A DNA stretch of 64,000 nt from Maylandia zebra (GCF_041146795.1 NC_135167.1:32913954-32977953), one strand, 5' to 3'; counted from the stretch's first letter, positions 45,109-56,359 are shown. The notes: generated by a model not told the origin, from the letters alone. Translations and numbers: made by a program.

Positions 45109-46504
45109 TTATAGATTTTCAAAAGCATCAAGGAAGGGTCCCCACATGTCTTGAAATTTCCCAGTGGAGTTCTGAAGTGAGTGTCTTATCTTTTCCAGTT
45201 TTAGACAGGCCATGAGGTCATATAACCACTGTTTGTGAGTGGGAGGGGCAGCGTCCCGCCACCTCAGTAGGATTGCCCTTCTGGCCAACAGGGAACAGAA
45301 TGATAATGCCTGTTTTTTAGAGGCCGGTAGAAGCACCTCATTCCCACTGATGCCAAACAGAGCAAGAAGGGGGCCGGGGGCCAGCGTCACACTGAGAATT
45401 CTGGACAGGGTACGAAAAACCTCTGACCAGAACTGAGTGAGATTGGGACAAGACCAGTACATGTGGACCAGTGAGGCTTCAGCAGTTTTGCATCTGTCAC
45501 AGTATGGAGTGATTTCAGGGTAGATACGGGATAATCTGGATTTTGAGAAATGGGCTCTATGCACCACTTTGAACTGGATTAAACAATGGCGGGCACATAG
45601 TGATGTAGTGTTGACATGTTTGAGTATAGAGGCCCATGTTTCATCAGAGGTTGTCATGTTTAAGTCTTCTTCCCACAGTGTCTTGAGCTTGGATGAAGAG
45701 GTATGTGTCAAATTTAACATTTTATTGTAAAGCAAGGAAATCAGCCCTCTATTGGTTGGATTGAGTTGTAGAATAGTTTCTAGTAGTGTAGGCTCTGGTG
45801 GAGGGCTTGAGCCTGAAATCTGGGAACAAATAAAGTGCCTGACTTGCAAGTATCTGAAAAAGTGTGATGGTGGAAGAATATATTTATTAGCAAGTTGTTC
45901 AAATGATGCTAGTTTGTTGGCTATGAATAGGTCCTTAAAGCAAGTTATTCCACTTCTGTGCCACTCCGCAAACCCACCGTCCTGGGTAGAAGGTTTAAAG
46001 AAATGGTTAGATGCAATGGGGCTGAGGAGGGAGAAGTCACAAAGTTTAAAATATTTCCTAAACTGGCCCCATATTTTTAATGAGTGCACCACTACAGGGT
46101 TGGGAATGAAGTTGAATGAAGAGGATGGGAGTGGAGAACAAAGTGCAGCTAGTAAGGATATACTGTTGTCACTATGCAATTCCACAGTGACCCAGTCAGG
46201 ACAACCACTCCGATTATGGTAAAAATACCAAAACACCAAACATCGTATGTTAGCAGCCCAATAATAAAAACGAAAGTTGGGAAGTGCAAACCCACCCTCA
46301 ATTTTAGATTTTTGAAGATGCATCTTATTGAGCCTTGGGCGTTTACCCTGCCATAGATAAGATGAGATGACAGAGTCCAGCTTATTGAAAAAAGTGTTGG
46401 GAATGAAAATGGGTATGGCCTGGAAAAGGTATAGAAATTTGGGTAGAATGGTCATTTTAATTGAATTGATACGTCCTACCAGAGACATAGAGAGTGGTGT
46501 CCAG
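45109..46504 (-). pseudogene. L1-like ORF2, C-terminal part
   Basis: This 459-codon open frame continues the reverse-transcriptase thumb and C-terminal domain (VGRINSIKMTILPKFLYLFQ, then YLWQGKRPRLNK). It includes a Cys/His segment (CDRCKTAEASLVHMYWSC) typical of L1-clade ORF2 C-termini. It is separated from the RT core by the hAT at 46505. The frame would run on across the insertion point if the hAT and one 8-bp duplication were absent. Confidence 0.85.
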
Positions 46505-47529
46505 CAGAGATGGGCAGTAACGCGTTACTTGTAACGCGTTACTGTAATCTGATTACTTTTTTCGAGTAACGAGTAAAGTAAGGGATTACTATTGCAAAAT
46601 CGGTAATTAGATTACCGTTACTTTCCCGAAGGAACGCTGCGTTACTGCGTTACTAAAACCGTGATTTTTTGCGAGAATGTCTCACGACAGTGACGTAAGC
46701 GAGTGCGCCGTTAGTGACAACAGCTGTGTGCAGATCAACAATGGATCACATATCGAGTGCGGGAGAGAGTATGAGCATGCAGCGTTTAAAGCGTGGAAGT
46801 ACTGACCTTACTTTGAGTTTGATTCCATAAAAAGTGACAAAAACATTAGCGTCCATCGTGCGTGGGAAGAAAACTTCTTTTTACAGCGAAAAAAACCCCT
46901 AAACTTCCAAGGAAGCACCAAGAGCGCAACGACGTAATGGGAAACTCACAGAGACACTGCCGTATCCTTCCACTGACCGCTACACACCTGCACCAGGGTA
47001 AACCTCCGCCTACTGCAGTCCTGCTTTACAGGTGAAAATAGAGCAACAGGACCGCTGAGTCTTTGACTTTATTTATGTTCTGCTGTGTTTTACTTGCATC
47101 TATTTGAAAGAGTGAGTGTAAACACAAAAAATTATTTTATTTTATGTGCTGGAATGTGCAGAAAATAGGTTTAAATGTTAAACTCATTTATTCAAGTCAG
47201 AGAATGTTGCATATAATTAAATTTTTGCTTGATGCATAAAGTTAAAAGATTAAAAATGATAAAACAAGTTAAAAAAGAGACTTTTCCATTTGATTACATT
47301 TTGTATGATGGATTATGTAGAAAAAGTAGAATTGGGCTAAAAGATCTATCGCTTTATCACCTCTTCAGGTTGTAAATCGTGTTTTTAAAAAGTAACTAAG
47401 TAACTAAGTAACTAAGTAATTAATTACTTTTGAAAATAAGTAATCAGTGAAGTAACGGGATTACTTTTTTGGGGAAGTAATCAGTAATTAGTTACTGATT
47501 ACTTTTTTCAAGTAACTTGACCAACACTG
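46505..47529. mobile_element. hAT, GTTAC-rich family (copy 2, best preserved)
   Basis: The ends CAGAGATGGGCAGTAACGCG and, in reverse complement, CAGTGTTGGTCAAGTTACTT are flanked by an exact 8-bp duplication GTGTCCAG (46497-46504 and 47530-47537). It is inserted in the ORF2 codons of the L1-like element. A short segment near 46740-46880 is related to a BED-finger-like N-terminus but is interrupted by stops, so it is non-autonomous. Confidence 0.93.
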
Positions 47530-48737
47530 GTGTCCAGTGGGTAAGGGACCGCTTCACTTGGTTCAGCAATGCACTCACATTTTCTGTGAAAAGGTTTTTA
47601 TGTTTTTTTGTCACTGTGATTCCCAAATATGTAATTTTTGTCCTTTCAACTCTGAAGGGCAAGCAGGTGAAGTCTAACATACTGGCTTTGCTACTTAGCG
47701 GGAAGAGCTCACTTTTATTAAGGTTCAGTTTATACCCTGAAATCTGACCAAATTGACTAAGCAGATTCAATGCAGATGGTAGTGAGGCTAAGGGCTTAGA
47801 AATAAAGAGCAGGAGATCATCTGCATAGAGCGAGACCTTATGTTCTGTATTGTTTCTCCAAATGCCGTGTACCTCTTTGCAACTGCGGAACGCAATGGCA
47901 AGGGGTTCTATGGCCAGATCAAAAAGCAGGGGGCTGAGAGGACATCCCTGGCGTGTGCCTCTGTGAAGTTTGAAGGGTTTTGACAATTGGAGGTTAGTTC
48001 GTATTGTAGCAGATGGTTGAGAATAGAGTAATTTGATCCATGAAGTAAATTTCGCTCCAAAGCCAAATCTATCAAGGACTGCAAAGAGATAATCAAACTC
48101 AACTCGATCAAAGGCCTTTTCAGCGTCAAGCGAGACCACACATTCATCAGAGTCTGTAGAGCTGGAGTAGACTATGTTAAATAGCCTCCTTATGTTAAAA
48201 TATGAATGACGACCTTTAATGAAGCCTGTCTGGTCTTTCGAAATAATTTTTGGAAGAACTATTTCTAGTCTACGGGCAAGTATCTTGGCTAATATTTTAG
48301 CGTCTGTGTTCAGTAGAGAAATGGGTCTATAGGAGGCACATTCCAACGGATCTTTTCCTTTCTTTTTAATAAGTGTAATACAGGCTTCATAGAATGATTG
48401 AGGAAGAGATCCTTGTTCCTTGCAGTCCGTGAGGGTTGCACTAAGCTGCGTGGACAGTAATGAAGAGAAGTGTTTGAAAAATTCTGACGGAAAGCCATCC
48501 GGACCTGGACACTTACCAGAATGCATCGAAGCTATAGCCAAGGAAACTTCTAACTGGGAGATGGGTTCATCCAGCCTTGTTTTAAGTTCTGTTGGAATTT
48601 CAGGAATGTTAAGTTTAGCTAAAAACTCGTTAATTGCATTACAGTCAGTTTGGGACTCTGAGGTGTAAAGCTGTGAGTAAAAATCCCTGAACACTTCATT
48701 GATTTTTTCATGATCTGTGACTATGTTGCCATCTTGT
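47530..48737 (-). pseudogene. L1-like ORF2, reverse-transcriptase core
   Basis: An open frame (48694-47530 and slightly beyond) encodes the RT domain: FRDFYSQLYTSE, GKCPGPDGFPSEFFK, YRPISLLNTDAKILAK, QTGFIKGRHS, GTRQGCPLSPLLFDLAIEPL and the catalytic VSLYADDLLLFIS box. RT copies the element RNA at a nicked target. The frame is unbroken in this piece but truncated on both sides by insertions. Confidence 0.88.
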
Positions 48738-49393
48738 GCTCAAGAACTTCTACTCCTGCACCATCGAGAGCGTCCTGACGTCAAACATCTGCACCTGGTT
48801 TGGGAACAGCACCAAGCAGGACAGACGAGATCTGCAAAGGGTGGTGCGCTCGGCAGAACGCATCATTCAATCAGAGCTCCCTGACCTGCTGTCCATCTAC
48901 ACCAAGTGGTGCAAGTCCAAAGCTAGGAAGATTATGATGGACCTCTCCCATCCCAACAATGGACTCTTCTCACTGTTGAGGTCTGGGAAGCGCTTCCGCT
49001 CCCTTAAGGCCAAAACAGAGAGAATGAGGAGGAGCTTCTTCCCCCAGGCTATTCGGGCCCTGAACCAGGTGTAGGACTGGACTCTCCCAAACACGTCACT
49101 ATAAGACTGGACTCTCACACACGTCACCACACGCACCACCACACATTTCCTATAATCCTATAATTCCTATAATTTACAATCCTTATCTTTATAATCTCTT
49201 CTGCTATTTGCACATTTTTACTGTAAATTCCTAAGTTAATTTGTAAATTTTTGTAGTAAATTGTAAATATTGTAAAACTTTTCTTCTGTCATTTAATGGT
49301 CGGGCATTGTACAGCTACAAGCATTTCACCCCCATGTCATACTGTGTATGGTTGTGTGTGTGTGACAAATAAAATTTGAATTTGAATTTGAAT
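48738..49393 (+). mobile_element. 5'-truncated Rex1/CR1-like LINE inside the L1-like element
   Basis: A plus-strand frame (48736-49074) encodes a LINE C-terminus (NFYSCTIESVLTSNICTWFG, then KARKIMMDLSHPNNGLFSLL) that parallels the element at 14.7-16 kb. The 3' end carries GAATTT tandem repeats. TTGT flanks both sides (48734-48737 and 49394-49397). Orientation is opposite to the host LINE. Confidence 0.85.
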
Positions 49394-50287
49394 TTGTTGT
49401 CGAATTTTAAGAATACTTTGCCTTGCCCGAGAACCTTTTAGAAGGCTCGCCAGTAATTTATCAGGTTTGTCACATGCATATAAAATTTGGATTTGTCATG
49501 TAAGAGTAAACGTTCAGTCGAGTACGTTGTGAGTAGGTCAAGTCTTGTTTTAAGTTCTACACGCTTTTTAAATATTTCATGACTCTGTTTGAGAGCATAC
49601 TGTTCATCAGTCTCCTTAATCTGTTGCATTAACTTGTTCCTTTCATGGGTGGACTGTTTTTTAATTCTTGCCGAATAAGCAATAATCTGGCCTCTGATAT
49701 ACGCCTTAAAGGCATCCCATACGACAAGGCTGGAAGTCTCTGGGGAAGAGTTGGTGGCAAAGTAAAAGCGTATCTCATCCTGGATAAACTTTACAAAATT
49801 TTCATCCGACAGGAGGGTCGAGTTGAAACGCCATTGTGCAGCTTTAACAGGAGGATGTGGAAGAGACAGAGACAAAGTAAGAGGGGCGTGATCTGAAATA
49901 ACTATGCTATGGTAGGCACAGGAGTGGACCTGCTGCAGACAATTAGTGTCAATGATAAAGTAATCAATTCTTGAATATGTATGGTGCACATGTGAAAAAT
50001 AGGAGTAATCTCTTTTATGAGGATTTAGAGTACGCCAAACATCACACATTCCATATTCTGATAGAAAGGCATGAATGACAGATGCAGATTTGCTTAAAAC
50101 ATTGCTCTTAGTGGATGAGCGATCCAGGGCTGGGTCTAACCAGCAGTTAAAATCACCCCCCAGAAAAAGAGAGTAGACATTTAAGTCGGGCAAAGAGGAG
50201 AATAGTTGTTTAAAGAAATTCTCGTCATCTGTATTAGGAGCATACACATTTACTAGAGCAACAAGACTGTTATACAGTTTCCCACTG
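49394..50287 (-). pseudogene. L1-like ORF2, endonuclease C-terminal part
   Basis: The minus strand encodes the second half of an apurinic-type endonuclease: VYAPNTDDENFF, FLGGDFNCWLDPALDRSS, SRIDYFIID and the catalytic ISDHAPLTLSLSL segment. A one-base loss near 49472 (expected HGDK reads HVTN) breaks the frame shortly before the RT domain. Confidence 0.85.
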
Positions 50288-50400
50288 ACAAGATAAGATA
50301 AGATAAGATAGAACTTTATTAATCCCTCGGGTGGGTTCCTCTGGGAAATTCGACTTCCAAAAAAAGCACAGCAACGACCGAAGTTACAGTTACAGAATTG

Positions 50401-50447
<47 letters not shown>

Positions 50448-52490
50448 AATACAGAGACAAATATAAATAAAATATACAAAGGGGATAAATAGAATAAATA
50501 GGAATAAAAAATAAAAATACAAGTGAATTGCACATTTCAAGTATTGAGTCTGTTGCACTGTTGACTATTTACAAAAAGTATTGCACAAGGTATTGTACAG
50601 TGAGGTGAAGAGGCACTACAGCTTAGTTGTTCCCCCCTCCTTTGTCCTCCTGTCTCCCCTCCCTCTCCCCTCCAGAGAGGAGTTAAACAGTCTGATGGCG
50701 TGTGGGACAAAGGAGTTTTTAAGTCTGTTAGTTCTTGTCTTGGGGAGAAGCAACCTGTCACTGAACAGACTCTTCTGATTGTTTATGGCCGTGTGCAGAG
50801 GATGCCCAGCATTGTTCATAATGTCCATCAGTTTCTTTAATGTCCTTTTCTCTGCCACTGTCACCAGAGTGTCCAGCTTCATGCCGACCACAGAGCTAGC
50901 CTTCCTGATCAGTTTCTCCAGCCTGGATGAGTCCCTCTTTGCTGTGCTGCTCCCCCAGCACACCACAGCATAGAAAAGTACTCCAGAAACCACCGACTGG
51001 TAAAACATCCTCAGGAGCTTCCTGCAGATGTTAAAAGACCTCAGCCTCCTGAGGAAGTACAGTCGGCTTTGGGCTTTTTTATACAGGTGCTCTGTGTTGC
51101 ATGACCAGTCCAGTTTATTGTCCACCCACAGCCCGAGGTACTTGTACTTGTTGACCACCTCCACCTCCTCCCCCTCTATCTGAACCGGCAGTGGACCTTC
51201 TCTGGACCTCCCGAAGTCCACAACCAGTTCCTTAGTCTTTGAGGTGTTGAGTTGCAGGTGGTTTGTGTGACTCCATGCGACAAAGTTCCTCACCAGACTT
51301 CTGTACTCCTCTTCCTGATCATCCCAGATACACCCCATGATGGCCGTGTCATCTGCAAACTTCTGAATGTGGCATAATTCAGAGTTGTAGCAGAAGTCAG
51401 AGGTGTACAGGGTGAAGAGAAGAGGGGACAGCACAGTTCCCTGTGGTGCTCCTGTGCTGCTGACCACAGTGTCAGACGTGATGTCCTTCAGCCTGACGTA
51501 CTGTGGTCTGTCGGTGAGGTAGTCGGAGATCCAAGCCACCAGGCAGGGGTCCACCTCCATCCTGTTCAGTTTTTCCTGAAGCATACAGGGCCGGATGGTA
51601 TTAAAGGCACTGGAAAAGTCAAGAAACAGGATCCTGACCGTGCCTTTTCCCCCATCCAGGTGTGAGTGGGCTCTGTGTAGGAGGTACAGGATGGCATCCT
51701 CCACTCCGACACCCACCTTGTATGCAAACTGTAGTGGGTCCTGGGCATGTTGTACCTGTGGTCGGAGGAGGTTGAGGAAGAGCCGCTCTAGAGTCTTCAT
51801 AAGATGTGATGTCAGTGCCACCGGTCGGAAGTCATTCAGCTCATTGGGCCGGTTCTTTTTGGGGACCGGGACGATGCAGGATGTCTTCCATAGGGCGGGC
51901 ACTCTCCCCAGTCGCAGACTGAGGTTGAAGACTCGTTGTAGCGGCTCCCCAAGTTCAGCAGCACACGCCTTAAGCATCCTAGGACACACCTTGTCTGGGC
52001 CTGCTGCCTTTCTGGGGCGAAGCTTCCTCAGTTGCCTCCTGACCTGATCCACTGTGACACTGGGAGGTGTTTGGGAGGAGGGGAGGGGGGGAGATGTCTT
52101 GCTGCTGAGAGAGGGATCGGAGGAGGGGAGTGTCATGGTGTCAGGAAGGGGGGGAAGCGAGGGAGGCAGGAGAGTGGGGAGAGGACTCTGTAGTGAAGGT
52201 GAGGGTGAGGGTGGGGGGGTTGTGGGCTGGTCAAACCTGTTGAAGAAGTTGTTGAGTTCGTTTCCCTTCTCCACAGTCCCCCCCCACTGTGCTTTTCTTG
52301 GTGTTGTGGCCTGTGATGGTTTTCACACCATTCCAGACCTCCCTCATATTGTTCCTCTCCAACTTCTGCTCCACCTTCCTCCTGTAGGTGTCCTTTGCTT
52401 CCCTCAGGCAGCGTTTCACCTCCCGCTGTGCTGCTTTCATCTCCTCTTTCACTTTGCTCCTGAAAGCCTTCTTCTTCATGTTGAGGACTA
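50288..52490 (-). mobile_element. Rex1/CR1-like LINE inside the L1-like endonuclease
   Basis: This minus-strand insertion splits the L1-like endonuclease reading after RYVIV. Its 3' end is the (TATCT)n-type tail (plus-strand AGATAAGATAAGATAAGATA at 50288) commonly seen on fish LINEs. An (AC)n and (AT)n tract lies at 50402-50445. It contains a long RT frame but no endonuclease. Confidence 0.85.
50616..52274 (-). CDS. LINE reverse transcriptase, 552 codons
   Basis: The open frame encodes an RT with [52 protein letters not shown], the catalytic IQKFADDTAIMG box, NTSKTKELVVDFG and a C-terminal VPHAIRLFNSSL. It belongs to the same broad group as the LINE at 14.7 kb (Rex1/CR1-like, uncertain). Upstream, between 52275 and 52490, coding continues in another frame; the switch is at a run of eight G's on the minus strand (about 52278-52285). 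The endonuclease domain is missing, so the element is dead although its RT frame is open. Confidence 0.82.
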   Translation of the reverse strand: MEKGNELNNFFNRFDQPTTPPPSPSPSLQSPLPTLLPPSLPPLPDTMTLPSSDPSLSSKTSPPLPSSQTPPSVTVDQVRRQLRKLRPRKAAGPDKVCPRMLKACAAELGEPLQRVFNLSLRLGRVPALWKTSCIVPVPKKNRPNELNDFRPVALTSHLMKTLERLFLNLLRPQVQHAQDPLQFAYKVGVGVEDAILYLLHRAHSHLDGGKGTVRILFLDFSSAFNTIRPCMLQEKLNRMEVDPCLVAWISDYLTDRPQYVRLKDITSDTVVSSTGAPQGTVLSPLLFTLYTSDFCYNSELCHIQKFADDTAIMGCIWDDQEEEYRSLVRNFVAWSHTNHLQLNTSKTKELVVDFGRSREGPLPVQIEGEEVEVVNKYKYLGLWVDNKLDWSCNTEHLYKKAQSRLYFLRRLRSFNICRKLLRMFYQSVVSGVLFYAVVCWGSSTAKRDSSRLEKLIRKASSVVGMKLDTLVTVAEKRTLKKLMDIMNNAGHPLHTAINNQKSLFSDRLLLPKTRTNRLKNSFVPHAIRLFNSSLEGRGRGDRRTKEGGTTKL

Positions 52491-52782
52491 TGACTATGAC
52501 ATATCTACCATATTTGTCTGCTATGACATTGTGGGCCTCAAAGGGAATGTTCTGCCTGACCAATATAGAGACCCCACGTGCCCTAGCTTGGAAAAGTGAG
52601 TGAAAACACTGGCCCCTCCAACGGGAGAAGAGACGGACATTATCAGAGGCCCTGACGTGGGTCTCCTGCAGGAAAGCCACGTCAGTGTTACGGTGTTTAA
52701 CATGTGACAAAACCCTCCGTCTCTTGACTGGATGATTTAGACCTTTAACATTCCAGCTTAGAAAGTTCAATTGCAGACTCAT
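52491..52782 (-). pseudogene. L1-like ORF2, N-terminal endonuclease part
   Basis: Starts at ATG 52782 with LNFLSWNVKGLNHPVKR and continues DVAFLQETHVR and ARGVSILVRQNIPF, the N-terminal half of an L1-type endonuclease, with the Asn and Glu metal-binding residues in SWNVKG and QETH. It is cut by the LINE insertion after RYVIV. Confidence 0.88.
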
Positions 52783-53551
52783 CTGATTTGTAGAGCAAAG
52801 AAACTATGCACACTGGCCTTAGATGATAAGAACAGAATAACTTTACAGTGGGTGGAAATTAGTTCAGAACAGGTTAAAAAAAAAGAACAGTGTATGAGGT
52901 TCAAAGCAGTGACCCTTACCCTCCCCAAACCCTCCCCACAACAGAAAATGGCTGCCAAAAAAAAGAACAAGAACAAGCAGCGAGCTCTTCAAACTTAACA
53001 TATTTAGAGTGTTACTCCTCCTGTCTATGATACCAATAACCTAGGTATTGAAGCAGTCGAACCACTGCTCCGGTGGCCATAGCATAGTAAGCTGAAACCC
53101 CTTATAATACTGTTAAGTTTCGAAACTGTATCAGCCACCAAGTCCAAATGTAATTGCTGGAGTGTTTCAAAGCAGAGTCCAAGTATGTAAACAAACAACC
53201 AAACACAAAAAGATGATGTAGTTCAATAAGTACTACCGTTATAACTGAATTATTGAATAAGAACAGACAGAAGGCTACGAGTAGATAACAAAACTCCCCG
53301 TCTCCGTGCAACAGGTATTACGTCATTAGCCAACGGGTAGAAGTCAATGAGGTTGTCTCCTTATTTAACAAAGAAAACAAAATAAGATTATCGAGTTAAA
53401 TTAAAGTAATAATCAGCATTTCAGTGCTATAGCACTCAGACTACATCGCTACACTCGGAGAGGAAAATCGTGGATCCCGACTGCGCCTCCATACCTATAT
53501 GGAATGTTTGGTACCTGCATTTGGTGCCATTGTTTTATCAGTAATAATTCT
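52783..53551 (-). other. Spacer between L1-like ORF1 and ORF2
   Basis: About 770 bp without a coding frame on the LINE strand. This is much longer than the inter-ORF spacer of mammalian L1. Confidence 0.55.
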
Positions 53552-54349
53552 TCACGGGGCTTCCGGAGCCTTTGGGAGCCTCTCAATGTACTGTTGAGCC
53601 TGGTCCACGGAGCTGAAAAACTTTCTGGCGCCTCTGGCCTGCGTTATGCGAAGCCGTGCTGGGAAGAGGAGAGCCGGCCTCAGGCCTCGCCCGTAGAGCT
53701 CCGACATAATGTCCTTGTACTGCGCCCGCTGATTGAGGACCTCGGGGCTGTAGTCTTCCACAATTCGGATAGGCACGCCTCGGTAGTCGAATTTCCCTCT
53801 CCTCCTAGCTTCTCGGATGATGAGGTCCTTGATCTGGTATCGGTGCAGGCGGATGATCACCGGGCGAGGTGGGCGTCCCACGGGCGGCTTCGCTGCGAGG
53901 GAGCGGTGCGCTCTATCGAGCTCCGGTGGAGACTGAAGTATTTCTTTGCCCAATAACTCACAGAGAAGGTTGGAAAAGAAGTGAGTGGGGCGCCCACTTT
54001 CAGTGTCTTCAGGCAGTCCAAGGACGCGGATGTTCTGACGCCTGCTACGGCTCTCCAGGTCAGTGACTTTGTTCTTTAGCTGGTTGTTGTCTTCGCGAAG
54101 AGCGGCACACGTGTTTTCAAGGTCAGCGACACGTTGGCTCAGGTCTTCAGTTGCAAGCTCCAAGGATGAAACTCTCTCGGCCTGTTCCTCTTGGGCTTGT
54201 CGTACCTGGTCCAGTTTTGAATCGAGGGCGTTAAATGAGGTCTTAAATTCAGATGCCAACTCTCGGTGCTGCTGGAGCAGCGTGGTGATAGCCTCCAGTG
54301 TTAAGCTAGCGTCCTCCTTTTTGTTCGCTTTTGCACTCTTAGCAGCCAT
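53552..54349 (-). CDS. L1-like ORF1 RNA-binding protein
   Basis: An intact frame of 265 codons. After a basic N-terminus (MAAKSAKANKKEDA) comes a coiled coil at about 40-105 with heptad spacing and LESRSRRQNIRVLGLPED, the hallmark junction to the RRM of L1 ORF1 proteins. The CTD follows (GRPPRPVIIRLHRYQIKDLI, then LRPALLFPARLRI). ORF1p forms trimers that coat the LINE RNA and act as chaperone. No internal stop is seen. Confidence 0.88.
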   Translation of the reverse strand: MAAKSAKANKKEDASLTLEAITTLLQQHRELASEFKTSFNALDSKLDQVRQAQEEQAERVSSLELATEDLSQRVADLENTCAALREDNNQLKNKVTDLESRSRRQNIRVLGLPEDTESGRPTHFFSNLLCELLGKEILQSPPELDRAHRSLAAKPPVGRPPRPVIIRLHRYQIKDLIIREARRRGKFDYRGVPIRIVEDYSPEVLNQRAQYKDIMSELYGRGLRPALLFPARLRITQARGARKFFSSVDQAQQYIERLPKAPEAP

Positions 54350-54523
54350 TGGAAAGGGTCAAAAGTGTTCAAAACACTAGAAAAGTAGTTACGAGTGTAA
54401 GCGACTTAAAGGTGGCAGTTGAAGGGGTGAAACTGGTCAAAGCGGAGTTAAGTTCACCACAGCAGCTCGTTCCTGCGTCTATTCGGGTCGCATGCTGACC
54501 GGAAGTCCTAAATATCCCACTTT

Positions 54524-55239
54524 AAGCTTTACTTAAAGCTTACCTGTCAGCCACGTTGAAATGGTCACGCCTGAGGCCCGCTCTTTACTCAAACAGCACG
54601 GTAAAGAAGTGGTCCTTGACCACTTGGTTTTTAATGGGTTCCCGAAGTCCCGCGGGTGCCACTCGGGCTAACTGGACGCCGCCAGGCCTGACCACGCATC
54701 TGTGATCAGGAGTCGATGCCACACGCTGAGCAACCGCGCTCCTAGGGATTACCGTCCCCGTCCTAAATAATTTAAATAAATTTAAAAGCACCACTGTCGA
54801 TTCCACAGTTAAATTATCTGGTGCCCGAGTCCAACCCTGCTAATCAATGTGGGAATAAAATCCCCTATCCAAATGTCCTAATCTAATCTCGTTTCTTGGC
54901 TGACGTAACACATTCACACACATAACACACCAACTTCAAACAGACGTCACATCAACTTTGAAATTCACCCCAGCATTAATCACAATAAGCTTTCATCAAA
55001 TATTCCCCAGACTCTACTTTTATTTATCACAAATTATTACAATAGGGTTTTACCATGGGTGTTTGTGTAACTATTGTCACTGAATAAAAGCCTGCTTGGG
55101 GACGCTGGATTTTTGGAGTTGTCTGGGATCATGTGAGGAGCTTGTAGCTCCAAGATCCTGATCCGACACTTCCCTTGCAAGTTTAAAACCGATCGAGCTC
55201 TGATCGTCTTGATTCGTTCATGGTGATAAATCTCTGAAC
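54524..55239. other. Unclassified sequence right of the L1-like element
   Basis: GC-richer than its surroundings in 54560-54760; continuous with 42938-43427 before LINE insertion. No gene recognised. Confidence 0.35.
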
Positions 55240-55366
55240 TAGTGGAGCCTGCGAGTGCAGACCTAACAGTAGCGATAGTGTCTGTCTCCTGAATCCAAAC
55301 TGGAAGCTGATTCCACAGAAGAGGGGCCTGAAAACTGGATTCTACCTGGTGCGCTGTGCTGATCAT
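55240..55366 (-). mobile_element. L2 LINE C-terminal fragment
   Basis: The minus strand encodes QAPLLWNQLPVWIQETDTI, identical in type to the C-terminus of the L2 at 27.6 kb. Confidence 0.7.
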
Positions 55367-55384
55367 GCGTGTTCATATACGTGG

Positions 55385-56010
55385 CAACAGCAGACGTGCG
55401 TAGATCAACAATGGGTAATATGGAGTGCAGGAGAGAGTACGACCATGCAGCGTTAAAAGCGTGGAAGTACTTATATTACTTCAAGTGTTATTCTGTAAAA
55501 AGTGGCAAAAACATTAGCGTCCGTTGTACACTCTGCGAAAAATTACACTTCAAATCTGAACAAGCACCTAGCACGCTACCATGGGAACGGAAATTCACAG
55601 AGAAACCACCAGATCCCCCACTGATATGACCACCGGCCCCACTCCTGCTAAACAGGTGAAAATAGATTTTTTCACATAGTTTTTTTTTAAAAACTGTTGT
55701 ATAGAATTACATTTTTGCTTGATGCGATTTCCCTAAAATTAAGAGATTAAAAATAATAAAACAATTTTTAAAAAGAGACTTTTCCATTTGACTGAATTTT
55801 TATATGATGGATTATGCATAAAAATAGAACTGGGCTGAAAGGTCTATTGCTTTATTAAGTATTCAGGTGTGTACCAAAAAGTAACTAAGTAATAAGTAAA
55901 TAATTACTTTTGAAATTAAGTAATCAGTAATGTAACGGTATAACATTTTTTGAGAAGTAATCAGTAATAAGTAACTAATTACTTTTTTCCAAGTAACTTG
56001 AACAACACTG
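55385..56010. mobile_element. hAT, GTTAC-rich family (copy 3), truncated
   Basis: From ATCAACAATGG onward it matches 46.74 kb of copy 2, and it ends with the family terminus (CAACACTG at 56003-56010). The other terminus is missing. A plus-strand frame to 55629 keeps a BED-finger-like start (EYDHAALKAWKYLYYFK, then SVRCTLC), the DNA-binding N-terminus of hAT transposases. Confidence 0.8.
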
Positions 56011-56359
56011 ATCCACACACAAACACTAGAGAACAATCAGCCACCGCTTCTATTCTTACAAACGTCACAATTTGCAATAATAACAGTTTGAATGTTTTTA
56101 TTCACATGAAAGTGTTTCTACATATGAATCATTAACAACTGTCAGATTTAATGTGATTTCTAAACAGAGAAAATCTCAGCTTTGTGTTTTGTGTTCGCAT
56201 TAGACCTGATATAACAAAGAAAAGAAAGAAAGAAAGAAAAGATTTTTTTCTCATCAAAGTTTATAAATCAAGTGTACAGTTAGCTTTGATTTAGAAGCAG
56301 TGCAGTATGAAAGAGATGTTTCACAGAACATTTACCAGAGACAGACGCTGACTAATATG
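56011..56359 (-). other. 3' flank of the small KDEL gene
   Basis: A minus-strand AATAAA (about 56102-56097) lies some 260 bp after the stop codon. An (AAAG)n run lies at about 56219-56242. Confidence 0.45.

Larger units (their letters stand above)
43444..54507 (-). mobile_element. L1/Tx1-like LINE with three nested insertions
   Basis: The element is flanked by a 16-bp target-site duplication with one mismatch: CTAAGTATCCCACTTT at 43428-43443 and CTAAATATCCCACTTT at 54508-54523. The low-coordinate end begins with a T run, the poly(A) tail of a minus-strand element. From 5' to 3' on the minus strand it has a short 5' UTR, ORF1 (54349-53552), a 770-bp spacer, ORF2 in four pieces (52782 to 45109) and a 1.7-kb 3' UTR. 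Removing the insertions at 50288-52490, 48738-49393 and 46505-47529 leaves about 7.2 kb, a full-length element. A single-base loss near 49472 shifts the ORF2 frame. Confidence 0.88.

Noticed and set aside
50288-52490. Active autonomous LINE
   Set aside because: The 552-codon RT is open, but there is no endonuclease and a frame break occurs at a G run near 52280.
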